Notes under the pieces: model-generated
What the model was told of the DNA's origin: nothing
Database searches by the model: none
The model's input: the letters and a program-made list of their open reading frames with translations, nothing else
Source of the DNA: Marinobacter sp. BW6
GTDB lineage: Bacteria > Pseudomonadota > Gammaproteobacteria > Pseudomonadales > Oleiphilaceae
Assembly: GCF_008107725.1 (NCBI RefSeq)
Contig: NZ_VIRN01000068.1
Span: 186,001-250,000 of the forward strand
DNA: 64,000 nucleotides
Direction of reading: 5' to 3'
Shown: piece by piece, positions 41,977-51,085 of the stretch
How positions within the stretch are numbered: the stretch's first letter is position 1
How the letters are laid out: each line of letters opens with the position of its first letter
Made by a program: the position numbers and the translations under genes

Positions 41977-43641
41977 TTAACCGCGCTTGGCCGGCTCCAG
42001 GCGAACTTCTTTGGCCTGCTCTCGCAGTTTGAATTTCTGGATCTTGCCGGATGCAGTGCGAGGCATGGCCTCGATCACTTCCAGGTATTCGGGAAGGTAG
42101 TTTTTGGACAGTTGCTGTTCGGTCAGATAGGCCTTGACCTGATCCAGGTTCAGATCGGTGGCGTTCTCGTCGAGGGTGACATAGGCGCACAGGCGCTCAC
42201 CCAGGCGTTCGTCCGGGCAGCCCACCAGGGCGACATCGACAATGCCGGGGAACTTGTAGAGCAGGTTCTCCACCTCCACGACCGGAATGTTCTCACCGCC
42301 CCGGATGACCACATCCTTGGTACGGCCGGTGATGCGGATGTAGCGGTCTTTATCTATGCGTGCAAGGTCCCCGGTATTGAACCAACCGCCTTCATCCACG
42401 CCATAGAGTTCGGGTCGCTTGAGGTAGCCAACAAACAGGCTGGAGCCCCGAACCAGCAAGCTGCCTTCCTCACCGGCAGGCAGTTCGTTGCCCTGGAAGT
42501 CGGTGACTTTTACTTCCATGAAGGGCAGGGCCTTGCCGTCGGATTGGCTGGCCCGCTCGGCGGGATCTTCCGGGCAGGTCATGGTGACAGCGCCGTTTTC
42601 GGTCATGCCCCAGGCTGAGACAATCTTTGCCTTCAGCACCTTGCCAGCTTGTTCGACCACGGCACTGGGGATCGGCGCGCCGGCGGAGACGAAGATCCGC
42701 AGGGAATCCAGTTCGCCTTCGTGCCTTGGTGCGGTCTTCACCAGGTCGGCCAGGAAGGGTGTTGCCGCCATGGTGAAGGCCGGTTTCTCTGCCGCAATCA
42801 CCTTGCAGACGTACTCGGCGTCCCAGATGTCCTGAAGGATGGCGGTGGTCCCCAGGTAAACCGGCATCATGATGCCGTACATAAAGCCGGTCTGATGCGC
42901 GACCGGAGAGGCCATCAATACCTTGTCATCGGAAGTCAGATGCAGTCGATCAGAATAGGGCCGTACGTTGGAGAGCAGCGTATTCGAGGTGTGCATGACC
43001 CCCTTGGGCTCGCCGGTGGTGCCGGAAGTGTAGAGGATCTGGATGGCGTCGTCGGCGGTGAGTTGGCGCTCGGCAAACAGGGCCCTGGTGTCTTGCTTTT
43101 CTTCCCAAGGGGTCTCCGTGAGACGTTGTTCAAAGCTGCGCTCGCCCTCTCCCTCGATGACCAGCAGGGTTTCGAGATCCGGCAGCTCCCCCCGAATACC
43201 GTCAATCATGGCCTCGTAGTCAAAGCCACGAAAGACCTTTGGAATGACCAGCAGTTTGGCCTCGCCATGCTTGAGCATGAAGCGCAGTTCCCGCTCCCGG
43301 AAAATAGGCATGAGCGGATTCAGAATCGCGCCGATGCGCATGCAGGCCAGATGCAGGGCGGTGGTCTGCCACCAGTTCGGTAGCTGGCAGGCCACCACCT
43401 CACCTTTGCCGATGCCCAGGGCCACCAGGCCGGCCGCCATGCGGGTGACTTTGTTATTGAGTTGCCGATAAGTGAGGGCGGTGCGGGTGTCGCTGGTGAC
43501 CTGGTAGCCGACGATGGCTTCCCGGTCTGGAGTGCTGGCGACTGCCTGATCCAGGTAGTCGGTAATGAGTTTGTCGTTCCAGGCGCCGCTTTCCAGCATG
43601 GCGTCACGGCGTTCCGGATTGAGAGTGATGCCTGTATCCAT
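41977..43641 (-). CDS. aliA: Cyclohexanecarboxylate-CoA ligase AliA (AMP-forming)
   Basis: A 554-residue adenylate-forming ligase that activates cyclohexanecarboxylate. ILYTSGTTGEPKGVMHTSN near residue 205 is the P-loop, VSAWGMTENGAVTMT near 340, FNTGDLARIDKDRYIRITGR near 430 and RTASGKIQKFKLRE near 535 (the catalytic Lys) follow. The start at 43641 (MDTGITLNPERRD) is preceded by AGGTG; longer in-frame starts would enter the promoter. First gene of the leftward operon, with a TTGACA/TATGTT promoter and palindromic operator upstream. Confidence 0.86.
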   Translation of the reverse strand: MDTGITLNPERRDAMLESGAWNDKLITDYLDQAVASTPDREAIVGYQVTSDTRTALTYRQLNNKVTRMAAGLVALGIGKGEVVACQLPNWWQTTALHLACMRIGAILNPLMPIFRERELRFMLKHGEAKLLVIPKVFRGFDYEAMIDGIRGELPDLETLLVIEGEGERSFEQRLTETPWEEKQDTRALFAERQLTADDAIQILYTSGTTGEPKGVMHTSNTLLSNVRPYSDRLHLTSDDKVLMASPVAHQTGFMYGIMMPVYLGTTAILQDIWDAEYVCKVIAAEKPAFTMAATPFLADLVKTAPRHEGELDSLRIFVSAGAPIPSAVVEQAGKVLKAKIVSAWGMTENGAVTMTCPEDPAERASQSDGKALPFMEVKVTDFQGNELPAGEEGSLLVRGSSLFVGYLKRPELYGVDEGGWFNTGDLARIDKDRYIRITGRTKDVVIRGGENIPVVEVENLLYKFPGIVDVALVGCPDERLGERLCAYVTLDENATDLNLDQVKAYLTEQQLSKNYLPEYLEVIEAMPRTASGKIQKFKLREQAKEVRLEPAKRG

Positions 43642-43718
43642 CTGATTCACCTGTTGTGTCCGGTTTGTTTTTGTTGGGTGGCCAGCCCGCATAAGCAGGT
43701 CGTTGCCTTGTCAGATTC

Positions 43719-43748
43719 AACATACGCCTTTTCAAAATAATATGTCAA
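43719..43748 (-). promoter_or_regulatory. Promoter of the aliA-badHI-aliB operon
   Basis: On the reverse strand TTGACA (43748-43743, perfect -35) and TATGTT (43724-43719, -10) are separated by 18 bp, 77 bp upstream of the aliA start. The -35 box overlaps the palindrome at 43746-43755. Confidence 0.6.
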
Positions 43749-43755
43749 CATGTTG
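43746..43755. promoter_or_regulatory. Palindromic operator candidate between aliA and badK
   Basis: CAACATGTTG is a perfect 10-bp palindrome in the 215-bp divergent gap. It overlaps the -35 box of the leftward promoter. A further CAACAT half-site (43718-43723) overlaps the -10 box. This placement suits a repressor; the MarR regulator at 37228 is the obvious candidate. The binding is inferred. Confidence 0.5.
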
Positions 43756-43856
43756 CCTTAAAAAATATTCGGGTGTAGCCTCTAGAAATTGGACAAATAA
43801 GCTTCCATGGCTTTTATGAAGAAGTAATAAGAAAAAATCTGTTAGCGGAGATGGTT

Positions 43857-44633
43857 ATGGAGTACAGCAACATATTGCTTGAAAAGCACGAGGCTGTGGC
43901 CCTGGTCAGACTCAACCGACCAAAGGTCTACAACGCGTTGAACAACGCGCTGATGAACGAACTGACTTCCGCTCTGGAAGTCCTGGAAGCGGATGAGGCC
44001 ATCCGCGCCGTTGTCATTACCGGCAACGAGAAAACCTTTGCCGCCGGCGCGGATATTGCCGAAGTCCATGCTCTGGACTTTTCCCGGGCCTACCGTGAGC
44101 GCTTCATCTCCGCCAATTGGGAAACCGTGACCCGGTGTCGCAAACCGGTGATTGCCGCGGTGGCCGGCCTGGCACTCGGCGGTGGCTGTGAACTGGCGAT
44201 GATGTGTGACCTCTTGATAGCCGCCGATAACGCCCGCTTCGGCCAGCCGGAAGTGAAGATTGGCACCCTGCCCGGAGCCGGTGGTACCCAGCGGCTGGCC
44301 AGGGCTATTGGCAAGGCCAAGACCATGGACCTGTGCCTGACCGGTCGGATGATGGATGCGCAGGAAGCTGAGCGCAGTGGTCTGGTCAGCCGGGTCGTGC
44401 CAGCTGAAGATCTGCTTGATACGGCCATGGCGGTAGCAGGGGAAATCGCCGGCTATTCGCAGATGGCCACCATGATCAACAAGGATGCGGTCAATCAGGC
44501 GTTCGAGACCCCTTTGAGAGCGGGCGTTGAATACGAACGCCGGCTGCTGTGGTCCAGTTTCTCCAGCGAGGATCGCAACGAGGGTATGACTGCTTTTCTC
44601 GAGAAACGTCAGCCCCAGTGGAAGCACCGGTAA
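43857..44633 (+). CDS. badK: Enoyl-CoA hydratase, probably cyclohex-1-ene-1-carboxyl-CoA hydratase (BadK)
   Basis: A 258-residue crotonase-fold hydratase. FAAGADIAEVHAL near residue 62 forms the oxyanion-hole segment, CRKPVIAAVAGLALGGGCEL near 94 carries the first catalytic Glu region, and PEVKIGTLPGAGGTQRLARA near 128 is the second. The start at 43857 is chosen because GGAG is 6 nt upstream; ATG 43851 touches the SD directly. It would hydrate the ring double bond. The gene is divergent from aliA and heads the rightward dehydrogenase operon. It could also serve in straight-chain beta-oxidation of pimeloyl-CoA. Confidence 0.83.
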   Translation: MEYSNILLEKHEAVALVRLNRPKVYNALNNALMNELTSALEVLEADEAIRAVVITGNEKTFAAGADIAEVHALDFSRAYRERFISANWETVTRCRKPVIAAVAGLALGGGCELAMMCDLLIAADNARFGQPEVKIGTLPGAGGTQRLARAIGKAKTMDLCLTGRMMDAQEAERSGLVSRVVPAEDLLDTAMAVAGEIAGYSQMATMINKDAVNQAFETPLRAGVEYERRLLWSSFSSEDRNEGMTAFLEKRQPQWKHR

Positions 44634-44656
44634 CCTTTAAAAGCTCAGGAGCGATT

Positions 44657-45853
44657 ATGGATATTCATTTCACCCCCGAAGAGCTGGCTTTCCGCAGTGA
44701 GGTGCGAGCGTTTCTGGAACAGAATCTGCCGGCCGGCCTTGCAGAGAAGGTCCGTCTGGGCCGTCGACTTGCCAAAGAGGATCATCAGCGCTGGCAGAAG
44801 ATTCTTAACCAGAAGGGTTGGTATGCGGTGAACTGGCCGGAAGAGTATGGCGGTACCGGCTGGTCTGTGGTGCAGAAGCACATTTTTGACGAAGAGTGCG
44901 CCGCCGCTGGAGCGCCCAGATTGGTGGCGTTCGGCGTCAACATGGTGGCACCGGTAATCATCAAGTTCGGCACCCAGACCCAGAAGGATTACTACCTGCC
45001 GCGGATTCTGCGCAGCGAGGACTGGTGGTGCCAGGGCTATTCCGAGCCCGGCGCCGGCTCCGACCTGGCCAGCCTGAAAACCCGCGCCGAGCGGGATGGC
45101 GATCATTACCTAGTCAACGGTCAAAAGACCTGGACCACCCTGGGCCAACATGCCAACCGGATCTTCTGCCTGGTTCGCACCGATCCTTCCGCCAAGAAGC
45201 AGGAGGGCATCTCCTTCCTGCTGATCGACATGGATACGCCCGGCATTACTGTGCGCCCGATCATAACCCTCGATGGTGAACACGAGGTCAACGAGGTGTT
45301 CTTCGACAACGTTCGGGTGCCGGTGGAAAACCTGGTTGGTGAGGAGAACAAGGGCTGGACCTGTGCCAAGTATCTGCTCACCCACGAGCGCACTGGCCAG
45401 GCCGGTATCGGCCAGTCAAAAGCGGCGCTGGCACACCTCAAACAGATTGCCAGTGCCGAGACGGTGGCCGGCCAACCAAGGATTGACGATCCCCTGTTTC
45501 GCGCCCGGATCGCCGAGTTGGAAATGCGCCTGATGGCGGTGGAGATGAGCACCCTTCGCATTCTGGCCGCCACCCGCGATGGTGGGGTGCCAGGGGCGGA
45601 GAGCTCGTTGCTGAAGATCCAGGGTTCGGAGATCCGCCAGGCGATTACAGACCTGATGCGCAAGGCGCTGGGGCCGAACGCGCTGCCGTTCCTGGAACCG
45701 GAGCTGGAACCGGACTTCCATGGCGAGCCGTTGTATCAGGATTACAGCGCGTCGCCGGCCAGCCAGTACTTTAATCTGCGCAAGCTGTCTATCTACGGCG
45801 GGTCCAACGAAATTCAGAAGAACATCATCGCCAAGCTGGTTCTGGAACTGTAG
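44657..45853 (+). CDS. Acyl-CoA dehydrogenase, PimC-like (pimeloyl-CoA dehydrogenase large subunit)
   Basis: A 398-residue acyl-CoA dehydrogenase. It opens MDIHFTPEELAFRSEVRAFL, with CAGGAGCG before ATG 44657. GYSEPGAGSDLASLKTRAER near residue 128 and YLVNGQKTWTTLGQHANRIF near 151 are family segments; SIYGGSNEIQKNIIAK near 380 is the closing signature. The sequence type and the following smaller dehydrogenase gene (9 bp away) match the PimC/PimD pair of Rhodopseudomonas. It would dehydrogenate pimeloyl-CoA after ring opening. The pairing is by gene order and length; biochemical specificity is inferred. Confidence 0.8.
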   Translation: MDIHFTPEELAFRSEVRAFLEQNLPAGLAEKVRLGRRLAKEDHQRWQKILNQKGWYAVNWPEEYGGTGWSVVQKHIFDEECAAAGAPRLVAFGVNMVAPVIIKFGTQTQKDYYLPRILRSEDWWCQGYSEPGAGSDLASLKTRAERDGDHYLVNGQKTWTTLGQHANRIFCLVRTDPSAKKQEGISFLLIDMDTPGITVRPIITLDGEHEVNEVFFDNVRVPVENLVGEENKGWTCAKYLLTHERTGQAGIGQSKAALAHLKQIASAETVAGQPRIDDPLFRARIAELEMRLMAVEMSTLRILAATRDGGVPGAESSLLKIQGSEIRQAITDLMRKALGPNALPFLEPELEPDFHGEPLYQDYSASPASQYFNLRKLSIYGGSNEIQKNIIAKLVLEL

Positions 45854-45862
45854 GAGGGGACT

Positions 45863-47017
45863 ATGAATTTTGAACTGAACGAAGAGCAACAGATGCTGGC
45901 GGATACGGTCGAGCGTCTGGTCCGCAATACCTACAGTTTTGAGCAGCGGGAAGTATTTTACCAAAGCCCCCGGGGTTACAGCCCGGAGTTCTGGCGCCAG
46001 TTGTCAGAGCTGGGCATTACCTCGGTGCCCATCGCTGCCGAGTACGAAGGCTTTGGCGGCACCGGCGTGGAAAACATGCTGGTGATGAAGGAGCTCGGCC
46101 GGGGCCTGTGTCTTGAGCCGTACCTGCATTCCCAGATTTATGCTGCCGGCCTGGTTGAGCAACTGGGTTCCGCCGAACAGCGGCAGTCGATTCTGCCGGC
46201 AGTGGCGGCAGGCGAGCGTCTGTTGACGGTGGCCGACGAGGAAGCAGGTAGCCACTACCATCCAGAGGCGATTGAATGCCAGGCGGTGCCCTGTGAACGG
46301 GGCTGGCGTCTGAGCGGCCACAAGCGGGTAGTGATCGGCGGCGAGCTTGCCCACATCATTCTGGTCACTGCCCGGATGAGTGATGGTGAAGGCGTAAGCC
46401 TGTTTCTGCTGGACCCGGCGGCTGAGGGTGTTTCGCGCACCGGCTACCCCTGCATAGACGGCCCAAGGGCCTGTGATCTTGCACTGGCGGATGTCTATGT
46501 TGAGGCGGACAGCCTGCTAGGGCCGGCGGGTAAGGCCGCGCCTGCGCTGGCCTATCAGCGTGGCCGTGCGGTTGCCGCGCAGTGCGCCGAGGCGGTGGGC
46601 AGTATGGAGGAGGCCTTCCGGCTGACTCTGGACTATCTGAAAACGCGCCAGCAGTTCGGCTCACCGATTGGCCGCTTTCAGGCGCTCCAGCACCGGATGG
46701 CGGAAATGCGCGGCGAACTCGAGCTGGCGCGCTCCATGACCATTCTTGCAGCCTGTGTGGCAGACGACCCGGATTCGGAAAGTCGCAGCCGACGGCTTGC
46801 TGCTGCCAAGTTCACCGTGGCCCGGGCGTCGCAGCTGATTGCCGAGCAGTCTGTCCAGTTGCACGGCGGTATTGGTATGACCTGGGAATATTCACTGGCC
46901 CACCACGCCAAGCGCCTGGTGATGCTGACTCATCAGTTCGGGGATGACGACTTCCACCTCGGACAGTATTCGGCCCTGCTGGAAGTGCCCCGGCAGGCTT
47001 CACAGCAGGTGGCCTGA
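45863..47017 (+). CDS. Acyl-CoA dehydrogenase, PimD-like (pimeloyl-CoA dehydrogenase small subunit)
   Basis: A 384-residue member of the acyl-CoA dehydrogenase superfamily of a divergent type. It begins MNFELNEEQQMLADTVERLV with TAGGAGGGGA before the ATG. The FAD segment is weaker than in neighbours (DEEAGSHYHPEAIECQA in place of the usual T-E-P-x-x-G-S), while YLKTRQQFGSPIGRFQALQH and QLHGGIGMTWEYSLAHHAKR are clear. Such short, divergent partners form heteromers with a larger dehydrogenase. It follows the PimC-like gene by 9 bp. Confidence 0.8.
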   Translation: MNFELNEEQQMLADTVERLVRNTYSFEQREVFYQSPRGYSPEFWRQLSELGITSVPIAAEYEGFGGTGVENMLVMKELGRGLCLEPYLHSQIYAAGLVEQLGSAEQRQSILPAVAAGERLLTVADEEAGSHYHPEAIECQAVPCERGWRLSGHKRVVIGGELAHIILVTARMSDGEGVSLFLLDPAAEGVSRTGYPCIDGPRACDLALADVYVEADSLLGPAGKAAPALAYQRGRAVAAQCAEAVGSMEEAFRLTLDYLKTRQQFGSPIGRFQALQHRMAEMRGELELARSMTILAACVADDPDSESRSRRLAAAKFTVARASQLIAEQSVQLHGGIGMTWEYSLAHHAKRLVMLTHQFGDDDFHLGQYSALLEVPRQASQQVA

Positions 47018-47059
47018 CCACCCGCCCCAAGACAAGATCAACAAACGGAGACAACCAAC

Positions 47060-48241
47060 ATGGCCAACCAAGCAAGTTTTAACTGGGAAGACCCGCTGTT
47101 GCTGGACCAGCAACTGACCGAAGACGAGCGCATGGTGCGCGAGAGTGCTCGTCAGTTTGCCGAGAGCAAGCTCAGGCCCCGGGTGCTCGAAGCCTTCCGC
47201 AACGAACAGACCGACCCGGAGATATTTCGGGAAATGGGCGAGACCGGCCTGCTGGGATGTACCATTCCCGAACAATACGGCGGTAGCGGCCTGAACTACG
47301 TGTGCTATGGCCTGATCGCTCGGGAGGTGGAGCGGGTGGACTCCGGTTACCGGTCCATGATGAGTGTGCAGTCATCCCTGGTGATGGTGCCCATCTACGA
47401 ATTCGGTAATGAGGAAACCCGTCAGAAGTATCTGCCCAAACTCGCTTCCGGAGAATGGATTGGGTGTTTCGGGTTGACCGAACCAGACCATGGCTCTGAT
47501 CCCGGCAACATGGCGACCCGCGCCCGCAAGGTGGACGGCGGTTACCGCCTGACCGGCAGCAAGATGTGGATCACTAACAGCCCGATCGCTGACGTGTTCG
47601 TGGTCTGGGCCAAGGACGACGACGGCGCAATTCGCGGCTTTGTTCTGGAGAAGGGCTGGGAGGGCCTGAGTGCCCCGGCCATTCACGGCAAGGTAGGGTT
47701 GCGGGCCTCGATCACTGGTGAAATCGTGATGGACGGCGTCTTTGTGCCGGAAGAAAATGCCTTCCCGGACGTGCGAGGGCTGAAGGGGCCGTTCACCTGC
47801 CTGAACTCCGCTCGCTACGGTATTTCCTGGGGTGCTCTGGGTGCCGCTGAAGATTGCTGGCACACGGCTCGCCAGTATGTGCTGGACCGCAAGCAGTTCG
47901 GTCGGCCGCTGGCCGCCAACCAGCTGATCCAGAAAAAGCTGGCAGACATGCAGACCGACATCACCCTGGCCCTGCAAGGCTGCCTGCGTCTTGGTCGGAT
48001 GAAGGATGAGGGCACGGCTGCCGTCGAGATCACTTCCATCATGAAGCGCAATTCCTGCGGCAAGGCTCTGGATGTTGCCCGCCTGGCCAGGGATATGCTC
48101 GGGGGTAACGGCATAAGTGATGAATTCGGGGTGGCGCGACACCTGGTGAATCTGGAAGTGGTGAACACCTATGAAGGCACCCACGATGTTCACGCCCTGA
48201 TTCTGGGTCGAGCCCAGACCGGGATTCAGGCGTTCTTTTGA
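47060..48241 (+). CDS. gcdH: Glutaryl-CoA dehydrogenase
   Basis: A 393-residue decarboxylating acyl-CoA dehydrogenase converting glutaryl-CoA to crotonyl-Co[21 protein letters not shown] near residue 137 is the glutaryl-CoA dehydrogenase form of the FAD/substrate loop, and [20 protein letters not shown] near the end holds the catalytic Glu. ATG 47060 is preceded by CGGAG. In the pathway it takes the C5 dicarboxylic product of pimeloyl-CoA beta-oxidation. It ends the rightward operon, followed by a strong terminator hairpin. It could equally serve lysine or aromatic breakdown. Confidence 0.92.
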   Translation: MANQASFNWEDPLLLDQQLTEDERMVRESARQFAESKLRPRVLEAFRNEQTDPEIFREMGETGLLGCTIPEQYGGSGLNYVCYGLIAREVERVDSGYRSMMSVQSSLVMVPIYEFGNEETRQKYLPKLASGEWIGCFGLTEPDHGSDPGNMATRARKVDGGYRLTGSKMWITNSPIADVFVVWAKDDDGAIRGFVLEKGWEGLSAPAIHGKVGLRASITGEIVMDGVFVPEENAFPDVRGLKGPFTCLNSARYGISWGALGAAEDCWHTARQYVLDRKQFGRPLAANQLIQKKLADMQTDITLALQGCLRLGRMKDEGTAAVEITSIMKRNSCGKALDVARLARDMLGGNGISDEFGVARHLVNLEVVNTYEGTHDVHALILGRAQTGIQAFF

Positions 48242-48252
48242 TTATTTGTGCA

Positions 48253-48279
48253 GGGGCCAATAGAGGTATTGGCCCCTTT
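48253..48279. terminator. Bidirectional terminator between gcdH and pcaD
   Basis: GGGGCCAATA and TATTGGCCCC form a perfect 10-bp stem with a GAGG loop, followed by TTT on the forward strand. It lies between the convergent gcdH and pcaD genes, 11 bp after the gcdH stop and 4 bp from the pcaD stop, and could end transcripts from both sides. Confidence 0.85.
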
Positions 48280-48282
48280 CAG

Positions 48283-49071
48283 TCAGCCCAGATGTTTGAG
48301 CAACAGATCGGCAAATAGCGCCGGACACTCGACCGATGGCACGTGGCCAATGCCTTCCAGAATTAGCGGATCCGGGGAATGACTGAATTGCGCCAGGGCT
48401 TTCAGTGACTCCGGTGGTGTTGCTGCATCCTCTGAGCCACCAACCAGGAGAGCCGGAACATGGCGGTCCTTCAGCTTTTCCCTGAAATCGGCTTTACCCA
48501 GCATTTCACACAGAAGGGCATAACTGTGGTCGTCTCCACGCCCCATGATGACCTTCCATCCATCAAGCAGAGCCGTTTGTTCCTTGCAGGCTGCTGGACC
48601 GAACCAGCGTGGCACAATCTCTCCGGCCATGGCGGCAAGGCCCTTATCTCGGACGTTGGAGGCACGCAGATTCCAGGCTTCCACGGTGCCAATGATGGCG
48701 CCCGTGTTGGTCAGCGTGGCCGAAATCAGATTGTCGCTGTACTCGGAAACCAGCTGCTGGCCGATCACACCGCCGATGGAGGTCCCGGTGAAGTGGAAGG
48801 CCTTGGCACCGGCGATCTGGGCGAGGGTGAGTGCTTCCCGGGCCAGGTCATTGGGGGTGATTTTCCCGGCGTCCTCCGGCCAGGCGCTGCTGGCACCGTG
48901 GCCGGGCAGGTCCCAGGTCAGGACCCGGAATTTGCCCAGCAGGGCCGGCAGCATGTCGTCCCAGACGCCCTGGGTCATGCCCAGCGGGTGGGCCAGCACT
49001 AGCAGGGGCTTCTCGCTGTCGCCGAGCAGGCGGTAGCAGATGGTGCGACCGTTATGGTTCAGAAATGACAT
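48283..49071 (-). CDS. pcaD: 3-oxoadipate enol-lactonase PcaD (alpha/beta hydrolase)
   Basis: A 262-residue alpha/beta-hydrolase that opens 3-oxoadipate enol-lactone to 3-oxoadipate. VLAHPLGMTQGVWDDMLPAL carries the oxyanion-hole His-Pro-Leu-Gly; FHFTGTSIGGVIGQQLV holds the nucleophile Ser in G-T-S-I-G-G; the C-terminal IGHVPSVECP gives the catalytic His. GGAG precedes the start at 49071; upstream in-frame codons are not used. It ends the pcaI-J-F-D operon, 14 bp after pcaF. Family-level confusion with other hydrolases is possible, but the context is decisive. Confidence 0.9.
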   Translation of the reverse strand: MSFLNHNGRTICYRLLGDSEKPLLVLAHPLGMTQGVWDDMLPALLGKFRVLTWDLPGHGASSAWPEDAGKITPNDLAREALTLAQIAGAKAFHFTGTSIGGVIGQQLVSEYSDNLISATLTNTGAIIGTVEAWNLRASNVRDKGLAAMAGEIVPRWFGPAACKEQTALLDGWKVIMGRGDDHSYALLCEMLGKADFREKLKDRHVPALLVGGSEDAATPPESLKALAQFSHSPDPLILEGIGHVPSVECPALFADLLLKHLG

Positions 49072-49085
49072 GAAAACTCCTTGGG

Positions 49086-50288
49086 TCAGACCCGCTCGAT
49101 AAGTGTAGCAATACCTTGGCCCACACCCACACACATGGTGCACAGGGCGTAACGGCCACCGGTGCGCTGCAGTTGGTGGGCGGCGGTCATCAGCAGGCGG
49201 GCGCCAGACATGCCCAGCGGGTGGCCAAGGGCAATGGCGCCGCCGTTCGGGTTCACCCGGGGATCGTCATCAGCAATGCCGAGCTCACGAAGGACCGCCA
49301 GGCCCTGGGCGGCAAAGGCTTCGTTAAGTTCGATCACGTCGATGTCGGCGATGCTGATGTTCTGCTTTTCCAACAGTTTTCGGACTGCGGGCACCGGGCC
49401 GATGCCCATGATGCGCGGCTCCACGCCGGCTGTGGCCATGCCGAGGATTTTTGCCATGGGCTTGAGGCCCTGCTGCGTCACTGCGGCTTCACTGGCTACC
49501 AGCATGGCGGCGGCGCCGTCGTTCACGCCGGAAGCATTGCCTGCAGTCACACTACCGTTGTTATGGAAGGGCGTGGGCAGGGCAGCAAGTTTCTCCAGCG
49601 TGCTCTCGCGGGGATGTTCGTCGGTGTCGAATACGAGCGGGTCCTGCTTGCGGCGCGGAATCGACACCGGCACGATCTCTTCGGCAAAGACGCCTTCCTG
49701 TTGCGCCCGGGCAGTTTTCTGCTGGGAGCGGAATGCGAACAGATCCTGATCTTCCCGGGAAATGCTGAATTTTTCCGCGACGTTCTCGGCCGTTTCCGGC
49801 ATGGAGTCGATGCCGTACTGTTGCTTCATCAGCGGGTTCACAAAACGCCAACCGATGGTGGTGTCTTCAATTTTCTGGCTTCTTGAGAAGGCGCTGTCGG
49901 CCTTGCCCATCACGTACGGGGCACGGGACATGGACTCCACGCCGCCGGCCAGAACCAGATCCATTTCACCGGCGCGGATGGCGCGAAAGGCCGTGCCTAC
50001 GGCGTCCATGCCGGAACCACACAGCCGGTTGAGGGTGGTGCCCGGTACGGAGGTGGGTAGACCGGCCAGCAATGCGGACATGCGGGCCACGTTGCGGTTG
50101 TCTTCGCCGGCCTGGTTGGCGTTGCCCATGATCACTTCGTCGATGGCGGCCGGGTCCAGTTCTGAAGCCTGCTCAAGCACGGCCTTGAAGATGTGGGCGG
50201 CCAGGTCGTCCGGGCGAACGCTGGCCAGGGTGCCGCCGAAGCGGCCGATGGCCGAGCGGCGGGGATGGCAAATAAATACGTCTGTCAT
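49086..50288 (-). CDS. pcaF: 3-oxoadipyl-CoA thiolase PcaF
   Basis: A 400-residue thiolase splitting 3-oxoadipyl-CoA into succinyl-CoA and acetyl-CoA, the last step of the beta-ketoadipate pathway. TTLNRLCGSGMDAVGTAFRA near residue 88 has the acyl-enzyme Cys, LNEAFAAQGLAVLRELG near 345, GHPLGMSGARLLMTAAHQL near 358 has the catalytic His, and CTMCVGVGQGIATL near the end the second Cys. The start at 50288 (MTDVFICHPRRSAIGRFGG) matches the family length of about 401. It starts 8 bp after the pcaJ stop. Confidence 0.94.
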   Translation of the reverse strand: MTDVFICHPRRSAIGRFGGTLASVRPDDLAAHIFKAVLEQASELDPAAIDEVIMGNANQAGEDNRNVARMSALLAGLPTSVPGTTLNRLCGSGMDAVGTAFRAIRAGEMDLVLAGGVESMSRAPYVMGKADSAFSRSQKIEDTTIGWRFVNPLMKQQYGIDSMPETAENVAEKFSISREDQDLFAFRSQQKTARAQQEGVFAEEIVPVSIPRRKQDPLVFDTDEHPRESTLEKLAALPTPFHNNGSVTAGNASGVNDGAAAMLVASEAAVTQQGLKPMAKILGMATAGVEPRIMGIGPVPAVRKLLEKQNISIADIDVIELNEAFAAQGLAVLRELGIADDDPRVNPNGGAIALGHPLGMSGARLLMTAAHQLQRTGGRYALCTMCVGVGQGIATLIERV

Positions 50289-50296
50289 ATCTTGCC

Positions 50297-51085
50297 TCAC
50301 TGTTGGCCGGATTGAGTTGAAGAGTGATGGGCGCTTGTACGTGCTTTCAAATCCCGAAGCACTTCCAGTTCTCTGGTAGTGGGTTCTGGGGTGGTTTCCA
50401 GCTGGTCCGCGAAGCGGATCTCCCAGCCGGTGGCCTCGATCACGGCCTCCCGGGTCACGTTCGGGTGCAGGGAGGTGACCACGAGTTCCTTGGTCTCCGG
50501 ATCCGGCTTGAGGATGCACAGATCGGTAATGACCACAGTGGGGCCGCGGCCGATGTTGGGGACATTGTCCCGGGCTTTGCCGTCACGGCCGAAGCCGACG
50601 GTAGTCACGAAGTCCACGTCTTTCACGAAGGTGCGCTTGGAGTGTTTCACGGTAATGAACACTTCTTTCGCGTTGGTGGCAATTTCGGGTGCGCCACCGC
50701 CGCCGGGCAGGCGGACTTTCGGTTCGCGGTAGTCACCGATCAGGGTGGTATTCAGGTTGGCGTAACGGTCGATCTGGGCGGTGCCCAGAAAGCCAACACT
50801 GATGTGGCCACCCTGTAGCCAGTACCGGAACATCTCGGGTACGGAAACCGTCGTCAGGGCAGACTCGCACAGCTCGCCGTCACCGATGGACAGTGGCAGC
50901 ACGTCCGGCTTGGTCTGCAGGGTGCCGGATTCATAGATCAGGGTCACATCCGGAGCGTGGGTCAGACGTGCGAGGTTGGCCGCCTCACTGGGCAGGCCGA
51001 TGCCGACGAAACAGGTCATGTCATTAGTCAGCGCGCGGGCAGCCGTGACGCTCATCATTTCGGAAGAGGTAAATTCAAAGCTCAT
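50297..51085 (-). CDS. pcaJ: 3-oxoadipate CoA-transferase beta subunit PcaJ
   Basis: A 262-residue subunit of succinyl-CoA:3-oxoadipate CoA-transferase. LIYESGTLQTKPDVLPLSIG near residue 50 has the active-site Glu in E-S-G, and IGDYREPKVRLPGGGGAPEI near 120 is the glycine-rich loop. ATG 51085 overlaps the pcaI stop by one base (TGATG), with AAGGAG 7 nt upstream inside pcaI; a GTG one codon earlier is less likely. It is slightly longer than the usual 213-residue PcaJ, fitting the 260-residue type found in several proteobacteria and related to glutaconate CoA-transferase. Confidence 0.9.
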   Translation of the reverse strand: MSFEFTSSEMMSVTAARALTNDMTCFVGIGLPSEAANLARLTHAPDVTLIYESGTLQTKPDVLPLSIGDGELCESALTTVSVPEMFRYWLQGGHISVGFLGTAQIDRYANLNTTLIGDYREPKVRLPGGGGAPEIATNAKEVFITVKHSKRTFVKDVDFVTTVGFGRDGKARDNVPNIGRGPTVVITDLCILKPDPETKELVVTSLHPNVTREAVIEATGWEIRFADQLETTPEPTTRELEVLRDLKARTSAHHSSTQSGQQ

